A DNA stretch of 64,000 nt from RHKX01 sp963823565 (GTDB taxonomy: Bacteria; Actinomycetota; Thermoleophilia; Solirubrobacterales; 70-9): the NCBI GenBank assembly GCA_963823565.1, contig CAWGLR010000003.1:310001-374000 (forward strand). The letters run 5' to 3'. Each line of letters starts with the position of its first letter. Positions within the stretch are counted from its first letter, which is position 1. Positions 42,291 through 50,591 of this stretch are shown in pieces. The notes below the pieces were generated by a model. It did no database searches and was not told the DNA's origin. It worked only from the letters and a program-made list of their open reading frames with translations. Made by a program: the position numbers and the translations under genes.

Positions 42291-44476
42291 GACAGGTCGC
42301 CCGGCGGCTGCGGGACGGGCGGCTCGAGCTCGTCGAGGTGCCGGATCCGGCACCCTCCGCCGACGCGGTGAGCGTCCGCGTCGAGGCCTCCCTGCTCAGC
42401 TCCGGCACCGAGCGGGCGACCCTCGACGTCGCCCGCAAGTCGCTGCTCGCCAAGGCCCGCGCGCGGCCCGACCAGGCGCGCCAGGTGATCGACCGGGCTC
42501 GCTCGGAGGGAATCCGCTCGACGCTCGAGCTCGTCCGCCGGCGCCTCGACGAGCTCGGCCCGCTCGGCTATTCGGCCGCCGGCGTGGCGGAGGCGGTGGG
42601 GCCGAACGTCGCCGGGATCGCTCCCGGCGACCGGGTCGCGATCGCCGGCGGCGGGTTCGCCAACCACGCCGAGCTCGACGTGGTGCCGGGGCTGCTCTGC
42701 GCGCCGATCCCCGCTGGGGTGACGTACGAGCAGGCCGCCTTCGGGACGGTCGGGGCGATCGCCATGCACGGGTTCCGCCGCGCCGACGTCCAGGTCGGCT
42801 CGCGCGTCGCCGTCATCGGCCTCGGCCTCGTCGGGCAGCTCGCGGCGCGGATCGCCGGCGCCGCCGGCTGCGCGGTCCTGGGCGTCGACCTCGACGAGCG
42901 CATGCTCGAGCTGGCGGAGCGCGCAGGCGCCCGCACCGCCCCGCGCGGCGACCTCGACGGGCCATCGCGGTGGGGCGGCTGGGCGGACGCCGTGCTGATC
43001 TGCGCCTCCGCGCCCGGCTCCGACGACCCGGTCCGCCTGGCAGCGAGCCTCGCCGCGGACCGGGCTCCGGTCGTGATCGTCGGCGACGTCGGCCTCGACG
43101 TCCCACGCGGCCCCTACTACGACCGCGAGCTCGACCTGCGCCTCTCCCGCTCCTACGGCCCGGGGCGCTACGACCCCGCCTACGAGGTCCACGGCCGCGA
43201 CTACCCGCGCGGCTACGTTCGCTGGACCGAGGGGCGCAACATCGAATCGTTCCTGGAGCTCGTCGCCTCCGGGCGGGTCGACGTCGATCCGCTGATCAGC
43301 CACCGCTTCCCCTTCGATCGCGCCGAGGAGGCGTTCGGCGTGCTCATCGGCGACCTCGACGCGGAGCGGCCGGTGGTCGGGATCGTGCTCGACTATCGGG
43401 GGAACGCGGCGGACGAGAGAGCGAGCAGCGGGCAGCAAGCAGCAAGCAGCCGACAGCGGACGGCTGAGGGGGCGGGATCATCTGCCGGAAGCTGGAAGGC
43501 GGCCGGGGCGGCGAAGCCTCGGTTCGGGCTGATCGGCGCCGGGCGGTTCGCCTCGGCGACGATCGTGCCGGGCCTGATCGCGGCGGGCTTCGCGCCCGGC
43601 GCCGTCGCCTCCGCGGGCGGGTTATCGGCGGAGGACCTGCGGCGGCGGTTCGAGTTCGGCGCCGCGCACGCCGACCCCGGCGATCTGATCGAGGCCGGCG
43701 ACCTCGACCTGATCTGCATCGCGACCCGTCACGACTCCCACGCCGAGCTCGCGGCACGGGCGCTGCGCGCCGGCGTCGCGGTCTACGTCGAGAAGCCGCT
43801 CGCCCTCGACGACGCCGGGCTCGCCGCCGTTCGCGACGCCCAGGCATCCACCGGGGCACCGCTGATCGTCGGATTCAACCGCCGCTTCTCGCCGTCGGCG
43901 GTGGAGCTGCGGAAGCTGCCGGGCCCCAGGCTCATGGACTTCCGGGTCAACGCGGGCCGGCTGCCGCCCGACCACTGGACCAACGACCCCGCTGTCGGCG
44001 GCGGCAGGCTGCTCGGCGAGGGATGTCACTTCGTCGACTTCCTCTGCGACCAGGCGGGCGCCGACCCGCTGCGCGTGAGCACCCGCGGGTTCCGCTCCGA
44101 CCCTGAGCTCCCGCTCGCCGCCACCGACAACTTCTCGATCCAGATCGACTTCGCCGACGGCAGCGCCGGCACGGTCGCCTACGCGGCCGACGCGCCGGCG
44201 GGCCCGGGCAAGGAGCGCTTCGCGGTCAGCGCGCCGGGGGTCCTCGGTGTGATCGAGGACTTCCGCACCGGCGCGATCTGGCGTGGCGCCTCACGGACCG
44301 GGATCGGCGGCCGCAGGCAGGACAAGGGGTGGCGGGCCCAGTACGAGCTGCTTGCCGCGGTGGTCTCCGGGCGCGCCGGACCGCCGCCGGTCGAGGGCTA
44401 CCTCGTCTCGTCGCTCGCGACGATCGCGGCGGCTCGCTCGCTGGCGAGCGGGGAGCCGGAGAAGGTGGTGGTCTGA
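42287..44476 (+). CDS. fused zinc-type alcohol dehydrogenase and Gfo/Idh/MocA oxidoreductase
   Basis: A 729-residue two-module enzyme. Residues 1-365 are a medium-chain dehydrogenase with 'GFANHAELDVVPGLLCAPIP' and the nucleotide-binding 'RVAVIGLGLVGQLAARIAG'. The zinc ligands are not obvious. Residues about 405-729 are a Gfo/Idh/MocA domain: 'FGLIGAGRFASATIVPGLI', 'VAVYVEKPLALDD', 'IVGFNRRFSPSAVELRKLPG' and 'GEGCHFVDFLCDQAG'. The linker (about 369-404) is Ser/Gln/Ala/Arg-rich and encoded by AGCAGC-type short repeats. This fusion recurs in surface glycan loci beside toroid/heparinase-like proteins; its reaction is not established. Confidence 0.85.
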   Translation: MRQVARRLRDGRLELVEVPDPAPSADAVSVRVEASLLSSGTERATLDVARKSLLAKARARPDQARQVIDRARSEGIRSTLELVRRRLDELGPLGYSAAGVAEAVGPNVAGIAPGDRVAIAGGGFANHAELDVVPGLLCAPIPAGVTYEQAAFGTVGAIAMHGFRRADVQVGSRVAVIGLGLVGQLAARIAGAAGCAVLGVDLDERMLELAERAGARTAPRGDLDGPSRWGGWADAVLICASAPGSDDPVRLAASLAADRAPVVIVGDVGLDVPRGPYYDRELDLRLSRSYGPGRYDPAYEVHGRDYPRGYVRWTEGRNIESFLELVASGRVDVDPLISHRFPFDRAEEAFGVLIGDLDAERPVVGIVLDYRGNAADERASSGQQAASSRQRTAEGAGSSAGSWKAAGAAKPRFGLIGAGRFASATIVPGLIAAGFAPGAVASAGGLSAEDLRRRFEFGAAHADPGDLIEAGDLDLICIATRHDSHAELAARALRAGVAVYVEKPLALDDAGLAAVRDAQASTGAPLIVGFNRRFSPSAVELRKLPGPRLMDFRVNAGRLPPDHWTNDPAVGGGRLLGEGCHFVDFLCDQAGADPLRVSTRGFRSDPELPLAATDNFSIQIDFADGSAGTVAYAADAPAGPGKERFAVSAPGVLGVIEDFRTGAIWRGASRTGIGGRRQDKGWRAQYELLAAVVSGRAGPPPVEGYLVSSLATIAAARSLASGEPEKVVV

Positions 44477-44847
44477 CGAAGCCCGGGGGAGGGGCAGAGG
44501 GAAGGGGCACTGCCGTCCGGGCGCTGACCTCGACGCCGGCGCTCACCGTCCTCGTGGCGGCGGCCGCGTGGGGCACGCGCTTCTCCGCGCCGGTGGACGG
44601 CCTCGACCCGAGCTGGCAGGCGGGTCTGATGATGGCGACCGAGCGGGGAATGGACTTCGGGACGGAGGTCCTCTTCACCTACGGCCCGCTCGGGTTCCTC
44701 TCGTTCGCGACCGCGACTGCGCCCGCGGGCGGTCAGGCGACGAGCAGCGCGCAGGCAAGGAAGGCCGCCGCCGCTGCGACTCGGGTCGTGGCCGCCGTAC
44801 CGATGCGCCCCTTCGACTTCTCGAACCCCCTTGGTTCCCAGGACTGA
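44473..44847 (+). pseudogene. truncated N-terminus of a large polysaccharide-cluster membrane protein
   Basis: An open frame of about 124 codons that can start at CTG 44473 (overlapping the previous stop) or at an internal GTG near 44551. 'LDPSWQAGLMMATERGMDFG' and 'FTYGPLGFLSFATATA' resemble the N-terminal extracytoplasmic segment of large multi-span membrane proteins common in actinobacterial polysaccharide loci. Right after it the reading becomes Ala/Ser-rich and stops, with none of the expected membrane helices. It is probably a deletion remnant marking the end of the cluster; a short functional peptide is less likely. Confidence 0.55.
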
Positions 44848-44928
44848 GGGGCGGCATCCTCTCAGCCCGCCGCGCCGCGGTCCATCGCAAGCCACGGCCG
44901 GAAGGCCACTACACGACCTCCGTTTCCA

Positions 44929-44934
44929 TATAGT
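44929..44934 (+). promoter_or_regulatory. -10 element upstream of the SGNH/TolB/Ig gene
   Basis: TATAGT at 44929-44934 lies 72 bases before ATG 45007 in an AT-richer patch. No good -35 is visible at 16-18 bases. It is a plausible promoter for the long monocistronic gene that follows. Confidence 0.4.
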
Positions 44935-45006
44935 CTCGCCTCGGTATGGATGGTTCCGTACGGCCTTCGGGGGCCGGCGCGGATCGGGAACGGAGAGAGA
45001 GCGGAC

Positions 45007-48000
45007 ATGTGGCGTCCATCGGCGACCCTCGGCGCGTGCGCGGCGATCCTGCTCGTGGCCGTGGCTCCGGCGGCGGCGGCCGGCGTCAACCAGGACCCGA
45101 ACCAGACCTACGTCTCGATGGGGGACTCCTACTCGGCCGGCAACGGGGCCGGCCAGTACTACGAGGAGAGCTGCTTCCGCAGCAACGACGCCTACGGGCC
45201 GCTGATCAACCCCGATATCCCCGGCAGCTTCTCCCATCCCGCCTGCAGCGGCGCCCGAACCCCGCACATCAGCACGAGCTCGCAGAACGGCTTTCCGCCG
45301 CAGGCCGACCTGCTGGGGAGCGCCACGCAGTACGTCTCGGTCTCGATCGGCGGCAACGACGCCGGCTTCACCGACGCGCTGACCGCGTGCGCCAACCCGT
45401 TCAGCGACTGCAACGCGGCGATCGACGACGCCGAGAGCAAGATCCAGAATGAGCTGCCCGCCAAGCTCGATGCCGCCTACGCGAGGATCCGCCAGCGGGC
45501 GCCGAACGCGACCGTCACGGTCGTCGGCTACCCGCGGATCTTCAAGCCGAACTCCACGTGCAACGTCGTCTTCAGCAGCGGCGAGGTGAACCAGGCGAAC
45601 GCCGCCGCCGACCTGCTCGCCGAGGTGACCCGCGAGCGCGCGCTGGCGGCCGGGTTCAGCTTCGCCGACGCCCGCCCCGCGTTCCTCGGCCACGGCGCCT
45701 GTGACAACGAGTGGATCAACGGCTTCAGCATCAGCGACACCAGCGGCTCGTTCCACCCCAACGACAGCGGCTACCGCGGCTACGCCGGCATCGTCCGGGC
45801 GACGCTCCTCGCCGCACGCCATCCCGGGGAGACGCCGGGCCCGAACGGCCGCCTCGCCTTCACCAGCGGCCGCGACGGCAACTCCGAGATCTATGCGATG
45901 AACGGCAACGGCGACTTCCCGGTGAACGTCAGCAACGACGCTGCGGCCGACGTCGACCCCGCCTGGTCGCCCGACGGGACCAAGCTCGCCTTCACCTCCG
46001 ACCGCGACGGCGACAACGAGATCTACGTCCTCGACTGGGCATCGAAGTCGTTGACGCAGCTGACCGTCAACGCCGCCGACGACGGCGAGCCGGCCTGGTC
46101 GCCGAACGGCGACCTGATCGCGTTCCGCAGCAACCGCGACGGCGACAACGACATCTGGAAGATGACCGCGACCGGCGGCTCCCCGACCGACCTGACGAGC
46201 TTCAGCAGCGACTCCAACAACGACACCGCCCCCGCCTGGTCCCCCGACGGGTCGGAGATCGCCTTCCGGCGCGCGAGCGGCGGCGGCAACGGCGAGGTCT
46301 TCCGGATGAGCTCCGACGGCCAGGGTCACACCAACCTGACCAACAACTCCGCCGACGACGGTGCGCCCGCATGGTCCCCCGACGGCCGGACGATCGCCTT
46401 CCATAGCGCTCGCGACGGCAACTACGAGATCTACACGATGACCCGCGGCGGGGCATCGGTCACGCGGCGCACGACGAACACGGTCGACGACAAGGACCCG
46501 ACCTACGCGCCGAGCGGCAGCGGGATCGCGTTCGCGAGCAAGCGCGACGGCAACGACGAGATCTACACCGCCACGGCGACCGGCGGCTCGCCGGTCCGGC
46601 GGACCTCCGTGTCCCAGGCCGACGTGGCGCCGACGTGGCAGGGGGACGGGACGCCGCCCGAGACCACGATCCAGTCGGGTCCGCAGGACCCGGTTCCGAC
46701 GTCGTTGCGCCAGCCCCAGTTCGCCTTCACCTCCGACGAGTTCGGCTCGTCCTTCCAGTGCAGGGTCGACGGCGGCGCCTGGGGCTCGTGCGCCACCCCC
46801 TTCAACACTGCGAGCCTCGGCAACGGGCAGCACAGCTTCGAGGTCCGCGCCACCGACCCCTCCGGCAACGCCGACCCCTCTCCGGCGATGCGCCTCTTCA
46901 CCGTCAACCCGACCTCCGGCACCTCGATCACCGACGGCCCCGCCGGGATCACCGCCAGCCGCACGCCGGAGTTCGCGTTCGAGTCCACCGTCGCCGGGAC
47001 GACCTTCGAGTGCAGCGTCGACGGGGCGCCGTTCGCAGCCTGCGAGCCGCCGTTCTCGACGCCGGAGCTCGGCGACGGCCCGCACACCTTCGCGGTCCGG
47101 GGCATAGCGCCGGGCAACCAGGTCGGCGAGCCGGTCACCTCCGCGTTCACGGTCGACGCGACCGAGCCGGAGACGACGATCGACTTCGAGCCCCCGGCCG
47201 CGGGGAGCGATCCGCGCCCGAGCTTCGAGTTCTCCTCCAGCGAGCCCGGCTCGAGCTTCGAGTGCCGCCTCGACTCCGCCGCCCCCGGCGATTGGGTGTC
47301 GTGCTCCTCGCCGTTCGACCCGGGCTCGCTGGCGGACGGCCAGCACACCTTCGACGTTCGCGCGGTCGATGGCGCGGGGAACCGCGATGCCGCGCCCGAG
47401 CATCGCGAGTTCGAGATCGACACGGCCGCGCCGACGACGACGATCGAGGCGCTCCCGCCGCGGATGACCACAGCGGTCGTCGATGTGACGTTCGCGGCCG
47501 GCGAGCCGGCGACCTACGAGTGCCGCTTCGACTCCGCCGACGAGGCCGATTGGGAGACGTGCACCTCGCCCGCGTCGTCGCCGTCGCTCGCCGACGGCCC
47601 GCACACCTTCGACGTCCGTGCCACCGACGTCGCCGGCAACGTCGAGCCGGCGCCGGCGCGGACCGACTTCGTCGTCGACGCCACCCCTCCCGACACCTTC
47701 ATCGATTCGGCCCCTCACGGTCTGACCAATCAGCGGAAGCCCGCCTTCACCTTCTCCTCCGACGACCTCGACCCGGACTTCCAGTGCCAGGTTGACGACG
47801 GTCCCTGGCTTCCCTGTGCGCAGGAGTTCGTCAGCCCGACCAGCCTCGGCGATGACTCGCACACGTTCCGCGTTCGCGCCGTCGACGCCTTCGGCAACCT
47901 CGATCCGAATCCGGCGACGGAGACGTTCACCGTCGACGGCACGCCTCCGGCGAAGTCGGAGATCTCCGGGCCGAGCGTGACCAACGACATGACCCCGACC

Positions 48001-49044
48001 TTCGATCTGACCGGCGACGAGCTCCTCCAGTGCCGGCTCGACGCACCGGGTCCCTCCAGTCCGTGGAGCTCATGCTCGTCGCCGTTCACCGCGCCGACTC
48101 TCGCGGCGGGCGCCCACCGGCTCGAGGTCCGGGCGCTCGACGCCGCCGGCAACACCTCCGACCCGCGGGCGTGGGACTTCACGGTCGACCTCACCGCGCC
48201 GGCGGTCATCAACCTCGTCAAGGACGTCCCGAACCTGACCCGCTCGCGCGCGGCGACGATCAGGTTCGCCTCGCCGGAGCCGGGGGCCGACTTCGAATGC
48301 CAGTTCGATTCCAGGGCCTGGGAGCAATGCTCCTCGCCGTGGGCGCTCACGCGACTCGCCGACGGAACGCACACCGCACGGGTCGTCGCGATCGATGCCG
48401 TCGGCAACCGGACCACGCCTCCGGCGACGACCTCGTTCACGGTGGACAACACCCCGCCCGACACCACGATCACCGCGGGACCCTCCGGTCCGACGCTCGA
48501 GTCCCGGCCCGTCTTCCGCTTCTCCGCCGGCGAGCAGGCGACCCACGAGTGCCGGATCGACGGCGGCGACTGGCGCTCCTGCGTCTCCGGCGACTCCTTC
48601 GGCCCGCTCGCCGACGGCGCTCACACCTTCGAGGTCCGCGGAATCGACCGCGTGCCGAACGTCGAGACGACGCCGGCGTCGCGCTCCTTCGCGGTCGACA
48701 CGCAGGTCGCCGCCCCGGTCGCGGCGGTGCCGGCGAAGCTGAGGGTGCGCGGTGCCGTCTCGATCCCGGTCGCCGTCTCCGCCGGCGAGGCGACCGACGC
48801 CTCCGCCTCAGGCACGGTCGCGGCCGGCTCGGCGAAGGTCGCCCTGCCGCCGAAGGCGATCGCCCTGCAGTCCCGCGCCCGCGGCGCCCTGAAGCTCGCG
48901 CCGGCGAAGAGCGGAGCGAAGGTCCTGAAGAGGGCCCTGGCGAAGCGGAAGCCGCTGAAGGCCACCGTGACCGTGCGCTTCGAGGACGCGCTCGGCAACG
49001 CCACGACGCTGACGCGCACCGTCAAGCTGGCCGGCAAGCGCTGA
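45007..49044 (+). CDS. giant secreted SGNH hydrolase with TolB-type propeller and Ig-like repeats
   Basis: A 1345-residue exported protein. After a signal peptide (to about 25), residues ~30-275 are a GDSL/SGNH esterase: Ser41 in 'YVSMGDSYSAGNGAG', the oxyanion Asn in 'SIGGNDAGF' and the catalytic Asp/His in 'SFHPNDSGY'. About six PD40/WD40-like TolB repeats follow (280-550), each with 'DPAWSPDGTKLAF'-type cores. About nine Ig-like units (550-1245) then repeat 'PPDTTI..GP', 'FECRLD' and 'HTFDVRA.D.AGN', each with paired Cys. A basic beta tail ends the protein. It probably acts on or binds cell-surface glycan or lipid. ATG 45007 directly opens the signal peptide. Confidence 0.88.
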   Translation: MWRPSATLGACAAILLVAVAPAAAAGVNQDPNQTYVSMGDSYSAGNGAGQYYEESCFRSNDAYGPLINPDIPGSFSHPACSGARTPHISTSSQNGFPPQADLLGSATQYVSVSIGGNDAGFTDALTACANPFSDCNAAIDDAESKIQNELPAKLDAAYARIRQRAPNATVTVVGYPRIFKPNSTCNVVFSSGEVNQANAAADLLAEVTRERALAAGFSFADARPAFLGHGACDNEWINGFSISDTSGSFHPNDSGYRGYAGIVRATLLAARHPGETPGPNGRLAFTSGRDGNSEIYAMNGNGDFPVNVSNDAAADVDPAWSPDGTKLAFTSDRDGDNEIYVLDWASKSLTQLTVNAADDGEPAWSPNGDLIAFRSNRDGDNDIWKMTATGGSPTDLTSFSSDSNNDTAPAWSPDGSEIAFRRASGGGNGEVFRMSSDGQGHTNLTNNSADDGAPAWSPDGRTIAFHSARDGNYEIYTMTRGGASVTRRTTNTVDDKDPTYAPSGSGIAFASKRDGNDEIYTATATGGSPVRRTSVSQADVAPTWQGDGTPPETTIQSGPQDPVPTSLRQPQFAFTSDEFGSSFQCRVDGGAWGSCATPFNTASLGNGQHSFEVRATDPSGNADPSPAMRLFTVNPTSGTSITDGPAGITASRTPEFAFESTVAGTTFECSVDGAPFAACEPPFSTPELGDGPHTFAVRGIAPGNQVGEPVTSAFTVDATEPETTIDFEPPAAGSDPRPSFEFSSSEPGSSFECRLDSAAPGDWVSCSSPFDPGSLADGQHTFDVRAVDGAGNRDAAPEHREFEIDTAAPTTTIEALPPRMTTAVVDVTFAAGEPATYECRFDSADEADWETCTSPASSPSLADGPHTFDVRATDVAGNVEPAPARTDFVVDATPPDTFIDSAPHGLTNQRKPAFTFSSDDLDPDFQCQVDDGPWLPCAQEFVSPTSLGDDSHTFRVRAVDAFGNLDPNPATETFTVDGTPPAKSEISGPSVTNDMTPTFDLTGDELLQCRLDAPGPSSPWSSCSSPFTAPTLAAGAHRLEVRALDAAGNTSDPRAWDFTVDLTAPAVINLVKDVPNLTRSRAATIRFASPEPGADFECQFDSRAWEQCSSPWALTRLADGTHTARVVAIDAVGNRTTPPATTSFTVDNTPPDTTITAGPSGPTLESRPVFRFSAGEQATHECRIDGGDWRSCVSGDSFGPLADGAHTFEVRGIDRVPNVETTPASRSFAVDTQVAAPVAAVPAKLRVRGAVSIPVAVSAGEATDASASGTVAAGSAKVALPPKAIALQSRARGALKLAPAKSGAKVLKRALAKRKPLKATVTVRFEDALGNATTLTRTVKLAGKR

Positions 49045-49104
49045 GCGGGCCCGCGGGGGCCGTCGCGAACGGCGGCTCGCGCTATTCTCCATCCCACCTC
49101 GCGC

Positions 49105-49237
49105 CCGGGACCGGGGAGCGATCCCGCCTTACGCGACCCCCGATCGGGAGGCCGCGAGGCTCGGTCCGACAGGGGTGAGGGAGTCGCAAGACGCACCCGT
49201 GAAAGCTTCAGCAACCGACGCCTGCCTGGATAGATAG
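49105..49237 (+). other. structured leader region upstream of rpmG
   Basis: The 193-base gap before rpmG holds several stems: GGACCG (49108-49113) with CGGTCC (49162-49167), GGGA-GCGA-TCCC inside it, and GGGTG (49173-49177) with CACCC (49194-49198) enclosing GTC-GCAA-GAC with a GNRA loop. The following GTGAAAGC..AGCAACC resembles the P2/J2-3 part of SAM-I riboswitches, but P3 and the closing P1 are not recognisable. It may be a ribosomal-operon leader. A TATTCT -10-like site lies at 49083-49088. Confidence 0.35.
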
Positions 49238-49402
49238 ATGGCCCGTGGAGACGTACGCATCGCCGTGACCCTCGCCTGCGAGGAGTGCAAGCGGCGCAAC
49301 TACCAGACCAACAAGTCGCGGCGGAACACGCCCGACCGCATCGAGATGCGCAAGTACTGCAAGTGGTGCAAGCAGCACACGCCGCACAAGGAGACGCGCT
49401 GA
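49238..49402 (+). CDS. rpmG: 50S ribosomal protein L33
   Basis: A 54-residue ribosomal protein, too short for many gene finders. It starts 'MARGDVRIAVTLACEEC' and has the zinc-ribbon form with two Cys-x2-Cys pairs ('CEEC' and 'CKWC'), followed by 'HTPHKETR'. It opens the rpmG-secE-nusG-rplKA block. In many actinobacteria tRNA genes flank rpmG; here none is found immediately on either side. secE begins 5 bases after the stop. Confidence 0.96.
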   Translation: MARGDVRIAVTLACEECKRRNYQTNKSRRNTPDRIEMRKYCKWCKQHTPHKETR

Positions 49403-49407
49403 TCTAG

Positions 49408-49956
49408 ATGGCCAAGAGCCGGGCACAGCGCAAGGCTGAGGCCGCCAAGCGGCGTCAGCAACGGCAGCAGGCCGCGGGCGGCCGCGACCGGATCGAGTCC
49501 GACTCCGAGGCCCAGCACGACACGCAGGTGCCCGAGTCCGCGGACGTCCTCGAGGCCGAGATCGCGATCGAGCAGGGCGCAGCCGCCGCCGAGCGCGAGG
49601 CCGAGCGCGAGGCGCCGGCTCCCTCGCGCGCCGACGTCGGACGCCCCGAGCAGGCGGAGGGCGAGGAGCAGCTGAGCCGCCGCGAGCGCCGCCGCCAGGA
49701 GCGCGAGCGCGCGCAGCGTGCCAAGGCGCAGATGGAGCGCCGCGCCGCCAAGGCGCCGACCACCGAGCGACAGCGCGGCGCGGTCATCTCGTTCTTCCAG
49801 TCGGTCACGCGCGAGCTGCAGAAGGTGCAGTGGCCAGATCGCGATACCCTCGTGCAGGCCTCCGCCGTGACGCTGCTGTTCGTCGCCGTCGCGGCCGCCT
49901 ACCTCGGCGCGCTCGACGCCGTCTTCTCCCGCCTCGTCGATCTGCTCATCACCTGA
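49408..49956 (+). CDS. secE: preprotein translocase subunit SecE with long N-terminal extension
   Basis: A 182-residue protein. The last ~65 residues are the conserved SecE core: the amphipathic helix 'VISFFQSVTRELQKVQWPDR' and one TM helix ('ASAVTLLFVAVAAAYLGAL'). The first ~115 residues are a highly charged Arg/Glu/Ala/Gln-rich, coiled-coil-prone extension, far longer than in most bacteria (typical Gram-positive SecE is 60-90 residues). SecE clamps SecY in the translocon. ATG 49408 is the only start that fits the 5-base spacing after rpmG. Confidence 0.93.
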   Translation: MAKSRAQRKAEAAKRRQQRQQAAGGRDRIESDSEAQHDTQVPESADVLEAEIAIEQGAAAAEREAEREAPAPSRADVGRPEQAEGEEQLSRRERRRQERERAQRAKAQMERRAAKAPTTERQRGAVISFFQSVTRELQKVQWPDRDTLVQASAVTLLFVAVAAAYLGALDAVFSRLVDLLIT

Positions 49957-50013
49957 TCGCGCGAGCCCCCGCTTCAAACCGCCAACCCGATTCAGACAGA
50001 AGGCTTTTCCAAG

Positions 50014-50580
50014 ATGTTCCGCTGGTACGTGATCAACACCTACTCGGGTCACGAGAACAAGGTCAAGAACAACCTCGAGCACCGCGTGCAGACGATGTCG
50101 CAGGGCGGCAAGGTCCGCCAGGTCGTCGTCCCGACCGAGCAGGTGCAGGAGATCAAGGACGGCCGCAAGGTCAACGTCGAGAAGCGCACCATGCCCGGCT
50201 ACGTCCTCGTCCAGATGGAGATGACCGACGACGCCTGGGGTCTGGTCAAGAACACCCCCGGCGTCACCGGCTTCGTCGGCTCGCGCAACAAGCCGCTGCC
50301 GCTCTCCCAGGGCGAGGTCGACAACCTGCTGCACACCGAGACGCCGGGCCAGGCCGCCGCGGCCGGGACGCCGGCGGCCGGCGAGGGCGCGGCGCGGCCG
50401 AAGCCGCGGGCGCAGTACGAGATCGGCGAGACCGTCAAGGTCATCTCCGGCCCGCTCTCCGACTTCTCGGGCGAGATCGCCGAGATCAACGACGACGCCG
50501 CCAAGCTCAAGGTGCTCGTCTCGATCTTCGGCCGCGAGACCCCTGTCGAAGTCGGCTACGACCAGGTCAAGAAGGTCTGA
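50014..50580 (+). CDS. nusG: transcription termination/antitermination factor NusG
   Basis: A 188-residue NusG. The NGN domain begins 'MFRWYVINTYSGHENKVKNN' and includes 'RTMPGYVLVQMEM' and 'GVTGFVGSRNKPLPLSQGEV'. An Ala/Gly/Pro-rich linker (about 113-130) leads to the KOW domain, 'GETVKVISGPLSDFSGEIAE'. It couples RNA polymerase to the ribosome and to Rho. It follows secE by 57 bases and precedes rplK by 11 bases, the standard order. Confidence 0.97.
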   Translation: MFRWYVINTYSGHENKVKNNLEHRVQTMSQGGKVRQVVVPTEQVQEIKDGRKVNVEKRTMPGYVLVQMEMTDDAWGLVKNTPGVTGFVGSRNKPLPLSQGEVDNLLHTETPGQAAAAGTPAAGEGAARPKPRAQYEIGETVKVISGPLSDFSGEIAEINDDAAKLKVLVSIFGRETPVEVGYDQVKKV

Positions 50581-50591
50581 GGAGACGAACC

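Noticed and set aside
39591..42353. 920-codon minus-strand frame (and similar long frames at 61172-63721 and 20299-22167)
   Set aside because: They run opposite to well-supported genes (DUF354, DegT, rpoC, rpoD) and show no domain pattern.
44398..47862. 1154-codon open frame on the minus strand
   Set aside because: It is antisense to the SGNH/TolB/Ig gene. Its Arg/Gly/Val/Asp-rich composition and lack of motifs are typical of open shadow frames in GC-rich DNA.
46650..48700. Regular repeats that might suggest a CRISPR or tandem DNA repeat
   Set aside because: The repetition is at protein level (Ig-like units of about 75-80 residues); DNA units diverge and are in frame.
23608..49237. Search for att direct repeats of the tRNA-Thr 3' end bordering the polysaccharide cluster
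   Set aside because: No second copy of the T-arm/acceptor sequence was seen near 44.8-49.2 kb, and no integrase or transposase is encoded.
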